Of a stretch of 64,000 bases of DNA, positions 53,738-62,268 are shown piece after piece. The translations under genes and the position numbers were made by a program. Within the stretch, counting starts at the first letter, position 1. Each line of letters starts with the position of its first letter. This DNA comes from Acidiferrum sp963764675 (lineage in GTDB: Bacteria > Acidobacteriota > Terriglobia > Acidiferrales > UBA7541). The notes below the pieces were generated by a model. That model was given only the letters and a program-made list of their open reading frames with translations. It ran no database searches and had not been told where the DNA came from. The stretch covers positions 124,001-188,000 of the forward strand of contig CAVXTQ010000012.1 of assembly GCA_963764675.1 (NCBI GenBank). Direction: 5' to 3'.

Positions 53738-54763
53738 CTACGCATTCCGCACGATGTCGGCAACCGCAGCGATACGCTTCAAGTCTGCGCCGGCCGGCAC
53801 GTCGTTTGCCGTCGTCACGATCGCGGGTCGCAACTCGCGAAGCTCCTGACGCAACAAATCATCGAAATTGGAGCTGGCAGCTTCCGCCTGCAACGCCTCA
53901 ACAGGCAGTCCGACGCCAAGTTTGGCCCCGGCGACGCCGCCCCGCGTTTCGGCCGAGAAAGTTCTTACGGCATCCAGCGTCGGGCAAACCACACAATCCT
54001 GCGACAACCGTAGAATTGCATCACAATTCCCGGCAAGATCGCCGACCTGTCTGATCTGCAAAACTGGGAGCGCCTCATAAAATCGGATGATGTTGAAAAT
54101 TGGCGTCGCCATTGATTTCCAATCTTCATAAACCGCAGCATCGAAGGCCGGCAGCAACTCCTCGCGTAGGAAGACGAGACTCGCTCCTGCTTCTGCGAAC
54201 CCTTTGGAAATGTGCGTGATCGCTGCGGTTGCTACCTCCAGCGCTGCATCCGGCACGTCGCTGTGTGTAAACGAATGTTCTCCTAGTAGGCCCGTAAGCT
54301 GGGCCGCCAGGGTAAATGGGCCGGTGACACCCGCAGTGAGCAGCAAATCGTCACGCAAGAGAGTTTTCAGCCGCCGGATGACCTCGAGTGCTACAGGAAT
54401 GCGACCTTTCTTGATCACATCCTCAGGTGAAACGAGGCCGGAAGGCAGCTGCCCTTTCTCACGAGGTCCGGGCCAGTGCAACGTGGGCGCCCCGCTCTCC
54501 GACACCCAATCCAAAGCGCCGCCGAGTGCTTCGGCTTCAAGCAGCGGATCGAAATAGCAGCTCACGCCGTCGGATCGCAGCGGCCCACGGATTTGCCGCA
54601 ACGCATTGGAAATTTTCGTGGGATTCCCGAGAAATGCTCGCGGTGATAGATTCTCCACTCGCGCGCCGAGCGCGAACACGATCGGCACAAACAGCGGCCG
54701 GGGCGGCGCATTTCCCTGCAGAAGTCCCCTGAAGATTTGTCGAGGATCGATATTCCCAGCCAT
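53738..54763 (-). CDS. uroporphyrinogen-decarboxylase-fold protein, last gene of carboxylase operon
   Basis: 341 residues, cytoplasmic. The sequence pattern is that of the URO-D/corrinoid methyltransferase superfamily (for example GRIPVALEVIRRLKTLLRDD followed by LTAGVTGPFTLAAQLTGLLG, and LSQDCVVCPTLDAVRTF). Conserved N-terminal arginines of true HemE are not clear, and the methyltransferase zinc motif (H-x-C...C) is not evident. It begins 3 bp after the HyuB-type gene ends and closes an operon whose order and sizes match apcABCDE of acetophenone degradation, where the fifth subunit is a 34-kDa protein. Inference: it is the epsilon-type accessory subunit. A separate tetrapyrrole or methyl-transfer role is the alternative. 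Confidence 0.78.
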   Translation of the reverse strand: MAGNIDPRQIFRGLLQGNAPPRPLFVPIVFALGARVENLSPRAFLGNPTKISNALRQIRGPLRSDGVSCYFDPLLEAEALGGALDWVSESGAPTLHWPGPREKGQLPSGLVSPEDVIKKGRIPVALEVIRRLKTLLRDDLLLTAGVTGPFTLAAQLTGLLGEHSFTHSDVPDAALEVATAAITHISKGFAEAGASLVFLREELLPAFDAAVYEDWKSMATPIFNIIRFYEALPVLQIRQVGDLAGNCDAILRLSQDCVVCPTLDAVRTFSAETRGGVAGAKLGVGLPVEALQAEAASSNFDDLLRQELRELRPAIVTTANDVPAGADLKRIAAVADIVRNA

Positions 54764-54766
54764 CGA

Positions 54767-56827
54767 TCAGGGCCGGAAAACGGGCCCTAGAGGTTTCGCG
54801 TCGGGCCAGGAGCCGTAGTATTGCAAGATTTCCTTGGGCGGACTCTTCTTGTTCCACTCCCGGTGAAATTCATCGTAAGACTTGCCGCGAGCGAGACGCG
54901 CCCGGCGCTCTTCGTCCCTTAGCTGCTTGGTTTTCTCAACATCCAGCTTGCGGCGTTCCGGATCGTAAGCAAGGCAGTAGATTTTTCGCGCCGTCCAGTT
55001 CGAAACGATCAGCTTCTTCAGATCCTCGAGCACAGTTTCAGGATCGCGCTCGAGTGGATCGCCGTAGCCTGGCCCCCCTCCGCTAAAGCCGAAGAGCAGA
55101 TCGCCTTCCTCATATACTTTGGGTGTTCGCGCGACCAATTCGTAGTTCCAGTCTCCGTGAATCGTGCCCTGCTCCATGATTTCGCGGTGATCCATGGAGA
55201 GGCGCTCATCCCCTTCGCGCATTTGCTGCAGCAGGTCCGTTTTGCGAATAGTGATGCCGGGAATCGGCGCCGAAGCGTAGCCGCCGAACAGCGGCTGGCC
55301 GAGCGGAACTTTGCTCCCGTTTCCCATGCACATCGACACAAGGCCGGGAACTTTGTGGATCATCCAATGCTGCGTGGCGCCGGATCCACCGCGATGGCGT
55401 CCCGCGCCGCTCGAATCCTTCCAATGCTGTGCGAGCGTGACCGTGATCGGCAATTCGCTCTCGACCTGTTCGGAATCCGGCGCGCGCCCGAATGCGCACC
55501 ACGCGAATCCGTATGCGTCCATGCCGTCCATGCCCGAGCGGCCACCTTGCCCCTGCGTGTTGAGCGCGTAAGACAGAACGTCCGCGAAGGCCAGATTCCA
55601 TTGCGAATGCCCGGCGCAAATCTGCGAAGTATGCTGGCTGCCGGGAGGCGCCGCGATCTGCTTCCATAAACTCGCGCTGGAATAGGTCATTTTGGCGAAC
55701 GCACTGTGCGTGGCGCAACGCGCTTGCATGCCGATGAACACGCAGCAGCTCGTGGCGGCGGATCGGCCCGGATTGACGATGGAGTTCTCAGGAAAAACGA
55801 AATCGATCGGCGCAAACGTCGAGCTGCAAATCGGCAGGTCGTGGAAAATGTACTCGTACATAAAGTTCGCAATGTGGCCGACGACGGCTTGGGAGTGCAC
55901 GTTGTAGGAAGAAGGATTTTCCGGCGAAGTCCCGTCGAAGTCGAAGGTCACCTGGCCATCGCGAGTCGTCAGCGTCAGATAGCAAGCGCGCACGAGAGCA
56001 GGCGTCCAGCCAATGGCGTCATTGAAGACAACCGCGCGAAACTTGCCGTCGGGCAGCGTTTTCAGCTTCTGGCGCGCACCCGCCTCGGCGGTATCTGACA
56101 TCTTGCGAAGCAACCCGACGAGATACTCCTCGCCGCGCTTTTCGACGACTTCCAGGAGGCGGACGCGGACGCGATCCGCCGTCGTGCAACGCGCACGCAG
56201 GTCAGAGATAAACATCGCCGGCGCCCGAAGCCCGTAGACGGAATAGAATTCGAGAAAATCATTTCGAATCTGGAAATTCTCGCCAATTTTTATCGGCGGA
56301 AGATTCAGCCCTTCTTCAAAGCGCGATTTCGCGCTGACCGGCATGCCTCCCGGCTCGATCGCTCCAGTTTCTGTGGTGTGCAACGCGGCCGAGGCCCAAG
56401 CCAGCAGCTTGCCCTTATGAAAGACGGGCATGAGGGCCACTTGATCGGGATTGTGGATTCCTCCGTAGAGCGCGTCGTTGGTGTACCAGATGTCGCCATC
56501 GCGTATGCCGGGATTTTCTTCGTAATACTTCAGAATGAATTTGATCACGATGGGCTGAATGATGGCGTGCAGGTACGTTCCACACGAAGCGTTGATTAGG
56601 TCGCCGCCGGCGGTGAAGATCGCCACCATGGAGTCCCCGGAAACGCCGAAATAGCTGCGTGACGAGCGAATGAAGATCTCCATCGCTTCGTCCAGAATGT
56701 CGTTGGTCACCTGCACGCCGATTTCGTAGTCGCCCTGCGCCAGCTTTACGGCACACTCTTTTTCGTAAGCAGTGGCAGGCGCGGGCTTGAGCCAAGCAAG
56801 CTTCTCTGCAGTTGTGGGTATGGGCAT
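54767..56827 (-). CDS. HyuB-type subunit of hydantoinase/acetone-carboxylase family enzyme
   Basis: 686 residues. Belongs to the HyuB/oxoprolinase-C/acetone carboxylase large-subunit family: GVSGDSMVAIFTAGGDLINA near the start, DIWYTNDALYGGIHNPDQVALMPVF, FDFDGTSPENPSSYN, GMDGMDAYGFAW, and GRHRGGSGATQHW. In acetone and acetophenone carboxylases this subunit performs the carboxylation half-reaction on the phosphorylated enol. The C-terminal extension (about 590-686), including YGDPLERDPETVLEDLKK, is as in carboxylases. It lies between a HyuA-type gene (9-bp gap) and the URO-D-fold gene (3-bp gap). Hydantoin hydrolysis cannot be excluded on this subunit alone. Confidence 0.9.
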   Translation of the reverse strand: MPIPTTAEKLAWLKPAPATAYEKECAVKLAQGDYEIGVQVTNDILDEAMEIFIRSSRSYFGVSGDSMVAIFTAGGDLINASCGTYLHAIIQPIVIKFILKYYEENPGIRDGDIWYTNDALYGGIHNPDQVALMPVFHKGKLLAWASAALHTTETGAIEPGGMPVSAKSRFEEGLNLPPIKIGENFQIRNDFLEFYSVYGLRAPAMFISDLRARCTTADRVRVRLLEVVEKRGEEYLVGLLRKMSDTAEAGARQKLKTLPDGKFRAVVFNDAIGWTPALVRACYLTLTTRDGQVTFDFDGTSPENPSSYNVHSQAVVGHIANFMYEYIFHDLPICSSTFAPIDFVFPENSIVNPGRSAATSCCVFIGMQARCATHSAFAKMTYSSASLWKQIAAPPGSQHTSQICAGHSQWNLAFADVLSYALNTQGQGGRSGMDGMDAYGFAWCAFGRAPDSEQVESELPITVTLAQHWKDSSGAGRHRGGSGATQHWMIHKVPGLVSMCMGNGSKVPLGQPLFGGYASAPIPGITIRKTDLLQQMREGDERLSMDHREIMEQGTIHGDWNYELVARTPKVYEEGDLLFGFSGGGPGYGDPLERDPETVLEDLKKLIVSNWTARKIYCLAYDPERRKLDVEKTKQLRDEERRARLARGKSYDEFHREWNKKSPPKEILQYYGSWPDAKPLGPVFRP

Positions 56828-56836
56828 GTGCGTCCT

Positions 56837-58972
56837 CTATTTCTTCTCAGTGCTGTGCTGAAGAATGCCGAGGCTCCGCTCGTCGATGGAAAAACGCAGG
56901 GACGGCGGAACGACCAAAGTTGTGTATTCACCTTCGACGATCGCCGGGCCATCGACGACATTGCCCGGCCGCAAAACCTCGTATGCATAAACGGGCGTCG
57001 GGCGGAAGTCCTTCAGCCCCGGCCAATACGCAGGCCGTTCTCCCTTTTTCGCTGCGGCAGGATCGCGGCCTTCGAGCTGCGCCTTCGGTAACTGGATTTT
57101 GCGCACTGGCACGATGGCCTTCAGAATAAAACTCTCGATGAAAACCCCTCCTTCAGGATTGACGACGAACGGACTGAAGGCTTCGCTGAACTCCTTCTCG
57201 AAGGCGTCGCAGACAGCTTGAACATCCTGCGCTCCATGGAGTGCGAGCCGAGGAGACAGTGCGCGTTTGACGTGGAACTGCCCGCCGTAAAGCATATCCA
57301 ACTCGAGAACGTAGGAAACCTGATTTAGATCCAGTCCGTCACCGCGCAGATCGCGCTTGGCTTGTTCGACAAGGTTCTCCACGCTTTGGTTGAAGGTTTC
57401 ATATTCCGTCGAGAGCGTCTGCGTGACCGGCTCCATCAGCGTGAGTTTCTTTGAAGCTTCGTAGACGTGCATGATATCCATCGTCGAGGAACCAAACGCG
57501 CAAAAAACCGGAGAGAACGCGAACGTCACTGCCTTCTCGATGTCGGACATGAAACCTTCGGCGTGGGTTGGGCCTGCGCCGCCGCCGACAAACAAAATAA
57601 AATCTTCCGGGCTGTAACCGCGCAGGTGAACTTCTTTCATGATCGCCGAGGCCATATTTCCGTTGACGATTTTACGTATCATCGCCGCGCCTTCTTCAAC
57701 GGACAGGCCCAGCGGCTTGGCAATCTTGTCGCGAATGGCCTGCACCGAGCGATTCTTGTCGAGCCGCAATTTTCCGCCGAAATAATATTCCGGGTTGAGG
57801 TAGCCCAGCACCAGGTCGGCGTCGGTGACCGTCGGGTCGTTGCCGCCAAGGCTGAAGCACGCAGGACCCGGCATGGAGCCCGCACTGCGCGGTCCGACTT
57901 GCAAACGATTTTGCAATAGTTTATTGATCGACGCGATCGAGCCGCCACCCGCGCCGATCGAGAGCGTCTTGATCATCGTGATGCCCACCATCCAGCGGTC
58001 AATGATGGGCCGAAAGTCGTAGCTGCGCACGCTGTCTTCGACGACAAGCCCGACGTCGAAGCTCGTGCCGCCCATATCCGTCATCACGACATTCTTATAG
58101 CCCAGCGTTTTGGCGACGTGGTGCGCGCCCATCAAGCCGGAAACCGGACCGCTGTTGAACGTGCGGCTCGCGGTCGTGCGAAACACCTCGGCGATACCGC
58201 CGGAGCTCTGGATCATCAGCAAGGGTTTCTTGTAGCCGCGGTCGCGCAGCTTGTCCCACATCGCCGACAGCTCGATCTGCATGGACCGCTGCAAGTACGC
58301 GTCCAGAATGGCCGCGATCGTGCGCTCGTATTCCCCCAGCTTCCCGACCACCTGCCCGGCAAGAACTACGGGCAGAAAGCCGATATGAAACTCCTTATAT
58401 TCGTCGCGAATGATCTCTTTCACCCGTTTCTCGTGAACGGGATTCAGGAATCCCCACAGCAGCGAGACCACAAAGCCTCGCGCGCCACGATTGACGAGCT
58501 GGCGCACCTTCCGGCGAACGTCCTCTTCATCGAGAGGACGGATAATGCGACCCCGCGAGTCAACGCGCTCCTTGACACCCGTGATCAGATCGCGCGGCAC
58601 AAGCGGCTCCGGCTTCTGCTGGACCGCAAGGTTCCGGCGTTCCTGCACGCGCGTCCCATCAATCCATTGCGCTCCCCGGCCGATCAGCGTGACGTCTTCA
58701 TGCCCTTCCGTTGTGATTAGCGCGAGACGCGGACCTTTCCTTTCGATCAACCGGTTCAGCGCAATCGTCGTTGAATAGCGGATCATCTCGACTTCGGGCA
58801 GCAGTTGCTCGATCTTCAGCCCCAGTGCGGTTGCGCCGTCCTCGATCACGCGCGAGAAGCACACCGAAAGATCGTAGGCAGTCGTCGGCACTTTCTTGAT
58901 CAGCGTCTGTCCGCCGAAGTTCAGCACCAGATCGGTGAACGTTCCGCCGACGTCGATGTCGATCGAGTTCAT
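56837..58972 (-). CDS. HyuA-type ATP-binding subunit (second copy, alpha-prime-like)
   Basis: 711 residues. Hydantoinase A/oxoprolinase family with an ASKHA ATPase core: N-terminal phosphate loop IDVGGTFTDLVLNFGGQ, the second acidic loop VVMTDMGGTSFDVGLV, GAGGGSIASINK and the adenosine-site FVGGGAGPTHAEGF. ATP phosphorylates the carbonyl substrate or carboxyphosphate in this family. A C-terminal domain follows (about 540-711, ending LRFSIDERSLGILQ). The start ATG overlaps the stop of the gamma-type gene by 4 nt. It is only a distant paralogue of the HyuA-type protein at 59397, so the complex would contain two different HyuA chains, as in acetophenone carboxylase. Confidence 0.9.
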   Translation of the reverse strand: MNSIDIDVGGTFTDLVLNFGGQTLIKKVPTTAYDLSVCFSRVIEDGATALGLKIEQLLPEVEMIRYSTTIALNRLIERKGPRLALITTEGHEDVTLIGRGAQWIDGTRVQERRNLAVQQKPEPLVPRDLITGVKERVDSRGRIIRPLDEEDVRRKVRQLVNRGARGFVVSLLWGFLNPVHEKRVKEIIRDEYKEFHIGFLPVVLAGQVVGKLGEYERTIAAILDAYLQRSMQIELSAMWDKLRDRGYKKPLLMIQSSGGIAEVFRTTASRTFNSGPVSGLMGAHHVAKTLGYKNVVMTDMGGTSFDVGLVVEDSVRSYDFRPIIDRWMVGITMIKTLSIGAGGGSIASINKLLQNRLQVGPRSAGSMPGPACFSLGGNDPTVTDADLVLGYLNPEYYFGGKLRLDKNRSVQAIRDKIAKPLGLSVEEGAAMIRKIVNGNMASAIMKEVHLRGYSPEDFILFVGGGAGPTHAEGFMSDIEKAVTFAFSPVFCAFGSSTMDIMHVYEASKKLTLMEPVTQTLSTEYETFNQSVENLVEQAKRDLRGDGLDLNQVSYVLELDMLYGGQFHVKRALSPRLALHGAQDVQAVCDAFEKEFSEAFSPFVVNPEGGVFIESFILKAIVPVRKIQLPKAQLEGRDPAAAKKGERPAYWPGLKDFRPTPVYAYEVLRPGNVVDGPAIVEGEYTTLVVPPSLRFSIDERSLGILQHSTEKK

Positions 58973-59355
58973 TCGGCGGCCTCCAGCCGATTGTCGCGGA
59001 TCACAAATTCGCCCTTCGCCAAACGCTCCTTTAGTCGGGGCAGGTCCAGCTCGATATCGTGAGTAATCGGATGTCCAGGCGGGAGATACTCCGTCTCAAC
59101 CTGCGTACCACAGCCGGGACAGTAGAACTCCACAATGCGAATCCAGTTTGGATCGGGAGAGAAATTGAAGTCGCTGGAAACAATGGCCGGGTGGATTTCC
59201 CGGGGATCGCGGTCGTAAAGCAGGCAGCCTTTCTTGTAGCTTTCCTTTGCAGAACCAATCGCGTGGCCGCAGCGATTGCACAACCATCGCTCGGCGTCCA
59301 GATCAAGATCGAGATACTCGGTGATGCGAATGCGCGCGGGCTTTTCCGATGCCAT
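58969..59355 (-). CDS. acetone/acetophenone carboxylase gamma-type zinc-ribbon subunit
   Basis: 128 residues from ATG 59355, with AAAGGA upstream; the open frame reaches 59532 but overlaps the previous gene. Two CxxC pairs (WLCNRCGHAIG and EFYCPGCGTQVE) can bind one zinc. The flanking text (SYKKGCLLYDRDPREIHP, then YLPPGHPITHDIELDLPRLKERL) is the pattern of the acetone carboxylase gamma family. This small subunit is what separates ATP-dependent ketone carboxylases from plain hydantoinases, so it is the key evidence for the operon's chemistry. It is placed between the two HyuA-type genes. Confidence 0.88.
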   Translation of the reverse strand: MASEKPARIRITEYLDLDLDAERWLCNRCGHAIGSAKESYKKGCLLYDRDPREIHPAIVSSDFNFSPDPNWIRIVEFYCPGCGTQVETEYLPPGHPITHDIELDLPRLKERLAKGEFVIRDNRLEAAE

Positions 59356-59396
59356 AATTTTGTCCTTTTGCCGTCTCGTTTCAGCAGCGCTCCGCC

Positions 59397-61406
59397 TCAG
59401 CGCCGGCGCAGCTTGGCGTTTCCGTAGCCGTCCATCTCCAAGATCCACCCTTCGGGAACGAAATAAGTTCCGTTGGCGCCTTCCAGCACCGCGCAACCTT
59501 CCACACGGTTGCCGGGCTGCAGCGACTCCCAACGATAAATCTGCGCCAAGCCATCCTTGCTCCCCCAGGAGACGTTACGCGCGCCCTTCAGCGCCCGCGA
59601 TGCGTCCGCACCACCGGCGTCTGACCGCGGAAGATTCGGTTTAGGCATCGCCTTCCTGATCTGCAAGCGAACGAGGTCGATGCCGAAGGCTTCGCGATGT
59701 CCGGTGGCAGAGTTGCTGAGCGCGGCATTGACTTGAAAGGTTGCCGCGTTCAGGCTCTGCAGCGCCGATTCCGGCATGACGATCGAGACACCCACGTGTC
59801 CCCGTTGTGACACTTCCCATTCGATCGAAAAAGTCGCATCCGCAGGCTTCAGGCCTTCGCCGAGCAAATCCTTTACGCCCTCGGCTTTCATTTCCTCAAT
59901 CACTGCGCGAATCCGATCGAGACCCCCGTCATCAAGCGAAGCGAGGTACAACGCGCGTTCGTACAGGTGAGAGATATCCGAAACTGACGACCCAAACGCG
60001 CTGAACACTGGGCCCAGGCCAAAAAAGTACACAGAGCCGAGTCCCACCTTATCCGCTACCCCGCACGCGAAGAGCCCGCCATTTCCGCCGTAAGCAAACA
60101 GGGAGTGCTTAGAAAAATCCTTCTTCAGCTCCTTGCGTGCCTCGGAGATCACGTCGGCAACCATCTGAAACGCTCGATCGATGATCGCGCCGCATGCCGG
60201 ATCGACCGGCACATGCAACGGATCGGCGACCTGTCCCTGAATCGCACGGCGAGCAAGCTCGCGATCGAGCGTCTTCGCACCACCCAGAAAATAGTCCGGA
60301 TTGACCAGACCCGCCGAAACGAAAGCATCCGTGAGCGTGGCCTGATCGCCGCCCAGACCGTAACACGCCGGCCCGGGGAACGACGCCATACTCTCCGGCC
60401 CAAGCGTCACCAATGGATTTGCCCCGGCGCTGGTAGGCCGCACCACGCTTCCGCCGCCCAGCGCCACCGACCGCAGATACGGGAGCGAGAGGCCCACCGG
60501 AATCCCGAAAAAGTCCGTCGGCTTGCGAAACAGCGGCTCGCCGTTTTGCAGGAGACTCATCTTCGCAGTTGTGCCGCCAACATCGAGGGCGATCACGTCG
60601 TCCAATCCGAACTGCTTCGCCAGATAACTGCTTCCGTGAATGCCCAGGATGGGTCCCGACTCGATCGTATCGATCGCCTTGGTCTTAGCGATGCCCGCGA
60701 CTCCACCGTTGATGTGGCTCACGAAAAACGCGCCTTGATACCGATGGATGTCCCGCAGTTCGTCTTCTGCCTTGAATAGCGTCGCCGCAAGCGCGCCGTG
60801 CGTGTACGCGTTGATCAGCGCGCAGTACGTTCGCGTACGATCGTCGGCGCCGCGGCCAATTTCGCTGCCAGCCAGAACCGGTACCGAGCCAAGAAAATGA
60901 TCGGGGTACTGTTCCCCGATGACCCGCTTAATGCGAAGCTCCGGCTCTGGATTCCGATCGGCATCCTTCAAACTCACGCAGATGCGCCGCACCCCAGTCT
61001 CTAGCAGTCCTCGAGCGGCTTGCATGATTTCCGCGTCCGGCGTCGACGCATTCACGCCGATGACGTTCCCGCTGGAAACCAGCCGGTCCAGCAAAGTGCT
61101 GCGCTCGGTCTCGCCATAAAAATCCGATTCGTGACCCCGTGAAACGATCAGCCCCAGCCGCGGCCCGCGCTGTTCCGCAAGAACGTTCGAGGTAATCGTC
61201 GTCGACCACCGTATCAGATCAACGTTTTCAAGGAACGCATCAACGTCATCAAAGCCGAGCTGTGCCGCTCCCTGCGTCAAGCAATCGAACAGACACACCG
61301 TCAAGTCGTGTGGAGTCGTGTCCACCTTGATGCAAGAGATCGCTCCGTCCCGAATAAAGATCCCGTCGGTCAGCGTGCCGCCAACATCGATGTCTACGGT
61401 CAACAC
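59397..61406 (-). CDS. HyuA-type ATP-binding subunit (first copy, alpha-like)
   Basis: 669 residues. Hydantoinase A/oxoprolinase fold: phosphate loop VDIDVGGTLTDGIFIRDG, second loop VIALDVGGTTAKMSLLQNG, connecting motif SVALGGGSVVRPT, FPGPACYGLGGDQATLTDA, and adenosine motif FAYGGNGGLFACGVADKVG. The C-terminal beta domain ends MDGYGNAKLRRR. It starts 7 bp after the RutB-like gene and is followed by the gamma gene after 41 bp. Together with the proteins at 54767-58972 it would form an alpha, alpha-prime, beta, gamma core. Confidence 0.9.
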   Translation of the reverse strand: MLTVDIDVGGTLTDGIFIRDGAISCIKVDTTPHDLTVCLFDCLTQGAAQLGFDDVDAFLENVDLIRWSTTITSNVLAEQRGPRLGLIVSRGHESDFYGETERSTLLDRLVSSGNVIGVNASTPDAEIMQAARGLLETGVRRICVSLKDADRNPEPELRIKRVIGEQYPDHFLGSVPVLAGSEIGRGADDRTRTYCALINAYTHGALAATLFKAEDELRDIHRYQGAFFVSHINGGVAGIAKTKAIDTIESGPILGIHGSSYLAKQFGLDDVIALDVGGTTAKMSLLQNGEPLFRKPTDFFGIPVGLSLPYLRSVALGGGSVVRPTSAGANPLVTLGPESMASFPGPACYGLGGDQATLTDAFVSAGLVNPDYFLGGAKTLDRELARRAIQGQVADPLHVPVDPACGAIIDRAFQMVADVISEARKELKKDFSKHSLFAYGGNGGLFACGVADKVGLGSVYFFGLGPVFSAFGSSVSDISHLYERALYLASLDDGGLDRIRAVIEEMKAEGVKDLLGEGLKPADATFSIEWEVSQRGHVGVSIVMPESALQSLNAATFQVNAALSNSATGHREAFGIDLVRLQIRKAMPKPNLPRSDAGGADASRALKGARNVSWGSKDGLAQIYRWESLQPGNRVEGCAVLEGANGTYFVPEGWILEMDGYGNAKLRRR

Positions 61407-61413
61407 AGACGTG

Positions 61414-62094
61414 TCATGCCCCCGATGGAGTAACCGCCGCGAGAAAATCGTCCGACTTTAGCGTCCACCCAAAAAACATCTCTACGTTATATATGGTGGC
61501 TTCGTGCGCCGCGGGAGGACCCGCCTGCATCGCGCCGTCGGTAAGCAAGATCGGCCAATAGTCGAGGAAGTACGCGTCGCGCAAAGTCGACTCCACACAA
61601 ACGTTGGTAGCGATTCCCGCAAAGAATAAATAGCGAATCCCTCGCGTGCGCAACATCGAGTCCAGAGAAGTCCCCGCGAAGCCGCTGTACCTCGTCTTCA
61701 CCACCACCAAGTCCGAAGGTTTCGGCTTCAGTTCTTCAACCACGTCGAAATCCCAAGTACCTTCGGTCAGCAGCTTTCCCTTCAGCTCGGGCCGGCGATT
61801 CATCAGCGTCATCGCCAGTTCCTTGTGCCAATTCGGAGAGTTCGGGCCACCGCTATTGCTTTGATCACGTTTATATCCCATTTGCAAGTGCACGACGGGA
61901 ATGCCGCACGTCCTGGCGCGATCTAATACGCCTTCGATCTTCCGCACGACCAGAGCAGCGCCCGAAATATCCACGCCCGCGATGTCGAGCATCCCGCCCT
62001 TACTCGCGAAGGCGTTCTGCATGTCCACCACCACGACCGCAGCTTTGCTCGCGTCGATCTCGATCGCTTCTGGGTTAGTGCTCAGTCGAATCAT
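61414..62094 (-). CDS. RutB-like cysteine amidohydrolase (isochorismatase superfamily)
   Basis: 226 residues from ATG 62094, with GCGAGAAG upstream; an in-frame start at 62151 adds 19 residues. Catalytic triad: Asp in VVVVDMQNAFASKGG, Lys in VVKTRYSGFAGT, Cys in IATNVCVESTLRDAYFL. Length and many phrases (GGPNSPNWHKE, LLTEGTWDFDVVEELKP, MFFGW) match RutB, the ureidoacrylate/peroxyureidoacrylate amidohydrolase of pyrimidine catabolism, more closely than isochorismatase or PncA. No other rut gene is present. As first gene of the carboxylase operon it may hydrolyse a carbamoyl or ureido compound that precedes or follows the carboxylation step. Confidence 0.88.
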   Translation of the reverse strand: MIRLSTNPEAIEIDASKAAVVVVDMQNAFASKGGMLDIAGVDISGAALVVRKIEGVLDRARTCGIPVVHLQMGYKRDQSNSGGPNSPNWHKELAMTLMNRRPELKGKLLTEGTWDFDVVEELKPKPSDLVVVKTRYSGFAGTSLDSMLRTRGIRYLFFAGIATNVCVESTLRDAYFLDYWPILLTDGAMQAGPPAAHEATIYNVEMFFGWTLKSDDFLAAVTPSGA

Positions 62095-62268
62095 CTTCTC
62101 GCCGCTTGCGCGGTTCTCAACAAATCCTGCGCAGTTATAGGCTACACGCACTCGCTTTGCAACCGACCGCTGCCGATAATCGGCCTCGCCGCTTCTTTAC
62201 TTGTAAATCGCCTCCAAAACACTTATTTTCCGAGCACTGTGCGTTCCTGCCAGTCGGAGGTCGACCCT

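Noticed and set aside
53738..62094. Simple hydantoinase operon
   Set aside because: Two different HyuA chains plus a carboxylase-type gamma zinc ribbon and a matching fifth gene fit a ketone-carboxylase complex better, though the RutB-like gene keeps a ureido substrate possible.
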